This document shows, piece after piece, positions 15,011 through 17,539 of a stretch of DNA of 17,539 nucleotides (position 1 is the stretch's first letter; each line of letters begins with the position of its first letter). The notes beneath the pieces were generated by a model. That model saw only the letters and a program-made list of their open reading frames with translations. It was not told where the DNA came from and ran no database searches. This DNA comes from Streptomyces sp. NRRL F-5122 (GTDB taxonomy: Bacteria; Actinomycetota; Actinomycetes; Streptomycetales; Streptomycetaceae): assembly GCF_001507435.1 (NCBI RefSeq), contig NZ_LMWH01000306.1:1-17539 (forward strand). Direction: 5' to 3'. The position numbers and the translations under genes were made by a program.

Positions 15011-15022
15011 TAACGCGCGTTA
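15011..15022. promoter_or_regulatory. Candidate operator: 12-bp perfect palindrome TAACGCGCGTTA
   Basis: A perfect dyad 53-64 bases before the start of the berberine-bridge-like gene, where a TetR- or MarR-type dimer could sit. The only intact regulator gene in the window is MocR, whose boxes are different, so a cognate regulator would have to lie elsewhere. Confidence 0.4.
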
Positions 15023-15035
15023 AAACCGCTCCACC

Positions 15036-15170
15036 GTTCAACTGATAGAGCAGGGGCAGAAGCTGCTGTCGCTGCTGATCACCGCTGGACACTGGCATGA
15101 CAGCCCGCAGTTCCAGCCCGTCCTTGAAGGCAAGCGAGTTGCGCGGACCGGATTATCAGCCGTTTTAGCG
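15036..15170 (+). mobile_element. IS5-family transposase fragment (middle part)
   Basis: The plus-strand frame starting at 15036 reads LLSLLITAGHWHDSPQFQPV, then LEGKRVARTGL, closely like the central part of IS5-type DDE transposases (VTAGQRHDSPQFxxVLExIRVPRxGxGRPRTRP). The match ends before the GRPRTRP motif. There is no start codon, and the flanking sequence is not transposase. Confidence 0.55.
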
Positions 15171-15343
15171 TCCACACCGACCGGCCTCTTACCTGTGATG
15201 CCGTGTTCTTTATCTGTGAGTGGGGTGGGGTGGCAGCGGGTGGGCGTCAGCCAGTTCGGGGGATGGACTTCCTGGTAGTGGGTGTAGGGCGGGGCTGTAG
15301 TCGCTGTCACGGGATGACCAAGCGGCTCTTGTGGTGCGGCTAG

Positions 15344-15551
15344 GGGTCTGTTGCGAAAGCGCTGATCACAGCCGTTCGTTGATGGCTGTGACCAGCACTG
15401 TCGCGTCGTAGCGCACGGCCAACTTGTCGTATCGCGTGGCCGCCGCGCGGTGCCGCTTCAGCCGGTTGATCCCGCACTCCACCGCATGACGCTCCTTGTA
15501 CCTCGTCGCCGGCAGTGGTTCGGTCGGCGCCTGCAAGTCGTCCACGGTCAA
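15344..15551 (-). mobile_element. IS5-family transposase C-terminus with element end
   Basis: The minus-strand frame ending at 15366 carries [20 protein letters not shown] and [25 protein letters not shown]. This is the C-terminus of IS5-type transposases ([31 protein letters not shown]), including the glutamate of the DDE triad in AVECG. Beyond the stop, GGGTCTGTTGCGAAAG (15344-15359, plus-strand reading) resembles the terminal inverted repeat of this IS group and abuts CTAG (15340-15343), a usual target sequence. The N-terminal two thirds are missing. The fragment points opposite to the piece at 15036-15170, so it is not simply the rest of one deleted copy. Confidence 0.65.
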
Positions 15552-15631
15552 GCCCTCAAGGGACGGACAACGCTCGTCCTAGCAACTTGGGGCCGCGACA
15601 GGGGCAGACACGGCTCGTCGTGTCGACCGCT

Positions 15632-16603
15632 CTACGCGGCGCGCTCGCGATCCTTGGATCCCGACGCCGTGAGGACGACGTTGTGCAAGTCTTGGCCCCG
15701 CGCGTATCGGTGCAATTGTCGTCGCAGGAAGTCCTTGCTCATTTCGGGGAAGGCGTCGGTGAACGCAGCTACATGTGGTGTGATCAACACGCCGGGCAGA
15801 TTCCAGAGAGGATGACCGCCAGGCAGGGGTTCAGGGTCCGTCACGTCTAGGGCAGCACGAAGCCGGCCCTTGTCTATTTCGTGGACGACGGCGGCGGTGT
15901 CCACGAGTTCCCCACGGGCTACGTTCACCAGCAGGGCTCCATTCTTTAGAAGCGCCAGAGCGTCTGCGTCGAACATGCCGCGTGTCTGCTCGGTCAGCGG
16001 AGCGCAAAGCACCACGGCATCTACTGTGGGCAGCAGTCGCCGGAGGTCCTCCGTCCCGTGTACACGGCCGGCCGCCGCCATGCGTCCTGTCTGTGCTACG
16101 AGCACCAACTCGCATCGGAATGCGCTCAATCTGGCCGCGACAGCCGCGCCTACTGCGCCGTATCCGACGACCATGACCCGCTTGCTGACAAGCGTGGATT
16201 GGTACTCGGGTCGCCACTGCTGTTTTCCTTGCCGGTGCACGAACCGGTCGATCCCGCGTGAGAGAGCCAGCAGAAGCGTGACGGCCAACTCTGCGGTGGC
16301 ATCGCCATGTACTCCGCGCGCTGTCGCCAGCGTTGCACCGGCTGGCACCTCGTCGAGTAGCGGCTTCATATAGTCGTAGCCCGAGCTGAGCAGTTGGACG
16401 ACTTCCAGATGCCGCATCCGCGGCAGCACACGGCTGAGGGCACCCTCTGCACCTGGCACTGGAGGCCCCACCAGGAAGCGCACCTCCGCTGGGTCACCGG
16501 GCAGCACGGCCGAACCGTCCCAGTAGCCGTAGGAAAGGGTCTCCGGCAATCCGGGAATCTCTTCCTTGGGGTACGGGAGCCACACAGTTATGCCGTCCTG
16601 CAT
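15632..16603 (-). CDS. D-isomer-specific 2-hydroxyacid dehydrogenase
   Basis: 323 residues. NAD(P)H-linked enzyme that interconverts 2-keto and D-2-hydroxy acids. The central Rossmann domain has VMVVGYGAVGAAVAARL (G147-x-G149-x-x-G152). The catalytic triad is R230 in LLVNVARGELVD, E258 in LDVTDPEPLPGGHPLW and H277 in LITPHVAAFT; all three are present. The segment ATARGVHGDATAELAVTLLLALSRGID is the usual hinge before the nucleotide domain. The cofactor-specificity acidic residue is not obvious after the Rossmann strand (LVLVAQTGR), which hints at NADPH. The ATG at 16603 has GAGG about five bases upstream. It stands alone on its strand, next to IS5 debris. The substrate cannot be inferred; family members act on glyoxylate, hydroxypyruvate, phosphoglycerate or branched keto acids. 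Confidence 0.92.
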   Translation of the reverse strand: MQDGITVWLPYPKEEIPGLPETLSYGYWDGSAVLPGDPAEVRFLVGPPVPGAEGALSRVLPRMRHLEVVQLLSSGYDYMKPLLDEVPAGATLATARGVHGDATAELAVTLLLALSRGIDRFVHRQGKQQWRPEYQSTLVSKRVMVVGYGAVGAAVAARLSAFRCELVLVAQTGRMAAAGRVHGTEDLRRLLPTVDAVVLCAPLTEQTRGMFDADALALLKNGALLVNVARGELVDTAAVVHEIDKGRLRAALDVTDPEPLPGGHPLWNLPGVLITPHVAAFTDAFPEMSKDFLRRQLHRYARGQDLHNVVLTASGSKDRERAA

Positions 16604-16822
16604 CGTGCCTCAGTTTCTCCGTTTTTGAGCATCGCGGACTAACGACCTATGAGTCGTTTCCTGCCGCGGAGAGGATTCCTCACACGCTACCCCTGCCCAC
16701 CTGTCGGACCACACGCAGGCTATCTACTCCGCACACACGGGCCATCTACACTGATGCCCAGCCGTCTTCACTGCTTTCATGCATGCGTCATGGCTTCGAG
16801 TTCGAGTGAGGATCATCACAGA
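16604..16822. other. Upstream region of the 2-hydroxyacid dehydrogenase
   Basis: No gene is supported. It should contain the promoter of the minus-strand dehydrogenase; I could not identify clear promoter hexamers. Confidence 0.3.
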
Positions 16823-16868
16823 GAATCCAGGACTTTCATGCTGCACCGAAATCAGAAGTCCTGGATTC
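16823..16868. repeat. 13-bp perfect hairpin GAATCCAGGACTT ... AAGTCCTGGATTC
   Basis: Two exact 13-base inverted arms (16823-16835 and 16856-16868) enclose a 20-base loop. No T run follows on either strand, so a simple intrinsic terminator is unlikely. The lower GC of the arms compared with the surroundings is in keeping with a mobile-element end or a miniature element, but no transposase is next to it. Confidence 0.6.
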
Positions 16869-16870
16869 AG

Positions 16871-17146
16871 TCAAGGAGCGTATTGAGGTGTGATCACGTT
16901 GCGGGATTCACCTTCACTGTGGGGCCCGGTTCCGTATCGGTTCTTGCGTGATGGCCCCGGACTCCCGTCTCTGACCCACGGTTTGAGGTAGTCACCGCTC
17001 GCCTCCGCTCTCCAGTTGCTCGTGTCCGGCCGGTTCGTTAGGCCGAACGAGTAGTCGGTGGAGGGCACTTCATCGGACGGCACCCCTTCGGCGGCCCGGC
17101 CAGTGCGAGCCCGGGCCCGTCGCGCCCCTCGACGCTCACAGACCAC
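16871..17146 (-). other. Unassigned 276-base open frame, probably not a protein
   Basis: The frame is open with a GTG start at 17146 but has no ribosome site. Its translation (for example SGDYLKPWVRDGSPGPSRKN) is rich in Gly, Ser, Arg and Pro and poor in hydrophobic residues, unlike a folded protein. It could be a remnant of a structured RNA or of a mobile element. I do not recognise it. Confidence 0.25.
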
Positions 17147-17155
17147 CGTGGTCTG
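17139..17155. repeat. 17-bp near-perfect palindrome CAGACCAC-C-GTGGTCTG
   Basis: Eight-base inverted arms around one central base, followed at once by the self-complementary CCGGCCGG. Operator-like in shape, but no gene starts close by except the doubtful frame at 17146. Confidence 0.35.
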
Positions 17156-17320
17156 CCGGCCGGCGGTCGCAGGTGCTCGGCATCATCAGTTCAAACTCAG
17201 TAGATCGGTCACGTGGAGGACACTTGGATGACGCTCTCGGACTCACCGGCGGTGTCAAAGATTCGGAGAGCGAGGCGGAGTTGGATGCTGAAGAGAGAGT
17301 CGTTTCCGGCCGCGTTGATG

Positions 17321-17357
17321 TCAGTGACCCCTTGGGATGAACCCAAAGGGTCACTGA
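17321..17357 (-). terminator. Strong hairpin, probable tRNA terminator
   Basis: TCAGTGACCC (17321-17330) pairs perfectly with GGGTCACTGA (17348-17357). After one mismatch, TTGGG (17332-17336) pairs with CCCAA (17342-17346) around a five-base loop. On the minus strand it lies directly after the tRNA-like 3' end at 17361-17398, the normal place for a tRNA terminator. No long U tract is present, which is common in actinomycetes. Confidence 0.55.
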
Positions 17358-17360
17358 GTT

Positions 17361-17398
17361 GTGCACATTCGGCAGGATTCGAACCTGCAAGCTTCTGA
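17361..17398 (-). other. tRNA-Arg-like 3' half, candidate attachment site
   Basis: The minus strand reads TCAGAAGCTTGCAGG then TTCGAATCCTGCC: the 3' anticodon-stem strand, the variable region and a complete T arm (GCAGG-TTCGAAT-CCTGC, 17372-17388). From memory it differs from the tRNA-Arg(ACG) 3' half in one base. No D arm, anticodon loop or matching 5' acceptor strand exists upstream; the sequence toward ppgK is unrelated. Such half-tRNAs are typical attachment sites of Streptomyces integrative elements. The tRNA identity is recalled, not searched. Confidence 0.5.
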
Positions 17399-17450
17399 CT
17401 GGTAGACACAGGTGCCATACGTGTAGGCCGTACGCCGTACCGTGGTGCCC

Positions 17451-17539
17451 ATGCAGATCTTCGGCGTGGACATCGGTGGATCCGGAATCAAGGGCGCTCC
17501 CGTGGACCTGGAGCGGGGCGTCCTGGTGGAGGAGCGCTT
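17451..17539 (+). CDS. ppgK: Polyphosphate glucokinase, N-terminus only
   Basis: The frame from ATG 17451 reads [20 protein letters not shown] and runs off the window after 29 codons. The [15 protein letters not shown] loop is the phosphate-binding start of ROK-type polyphosphate/ATP glucokinases of actinobacteria, which phosphorylate glucose. There is no clear ribosome site (GTGG only), so the message may be nearly leaderless. It is probably a core-genome gene and marks the right limit of the accessory region. Confidence 0.8.
   Translation, partial: MQIFGVDIGGSGIKGAPVDLERGVLVEER

Noticed and set aside
17213..17398. 61-codon plus-strand ORF
   Set aside because: It runs through the hairpin and the tRNA-like segment; the C-terminal AGFEPAS text is a translated tRNA complement.

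Overview
The window reads as Streptomyces or a close relative. It is GC-rich with strongly GC-biased third codon positions, and it carries an SsgA-like sporulation protein, a Doc/Fic-type toxin-antitoxin pair of a kind common in streptomycetes, and the first codons of a polyphosphate glucokinase gene. Much of it looks like accessory DNA in decay. At least four coding stretches are visibly broken, transposase and integrase scraps are present, and several gaps of 300-700 bases hold no convincing gene.

Layout, left half. An SsgA-like gene (104-517, minus) lies downstream of a probably frameshifted zinc-finger ORF (about 697-1104, minus). A MocR-type regulator (1560-3017, plus) follows. Next is a toxin-antitoxin module on the minus strand (3218-3840). 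A glycoside hydrolase family 65 pseudogene (4265-5588, plus) carries at least three stops and two frameshifts. A scrap of a helicase-associated domain (5834-5977) follows. An intact transketolase gene of the animal/archaeal-like type (6389-8272, plus) closes this half. An AGTGGACCAT...TGTCC element lies directly in front of the MocR gene and again in front of the transketolase gene, with a second related copy there. This suggests one regulator controlling itself and the transketolase.

Layout, right half. The C-terminal 50 codons of a tyrosine recombinase (8982-9134, minus) are read out of frame as the tail of a hypothetical protein (9037-9657, minus). A TSUP permease (9716-10477, minus) is divergent from a LysR regulator (10561-11510, plus) that has lost one base. 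Two flavoenzymes follow on the minus strand: an FAD monooxygenase (12122-13222) and a berberine-bridge-like oxidase (13531-14958). IS5-family transposase scraps lie at 15036-15551. A D-2-hydroxyacid dehydrogenase (15632-16603, minus) comes next, then about 840 bases of hairpins and unassigned sequence. A tRNA-Arg-like 3' half with a terminator-like hairpin sits next to ppgK, which begins at 17451 and runs off the window.

I see no CRISPR array, rRNA, complete tRNA, defence island or large biosynthetic cluster. The best lead for an undescribed system is the putative MocR-transketolase circuit. Family calls rest on recognised motifs in the translations, not on searches.
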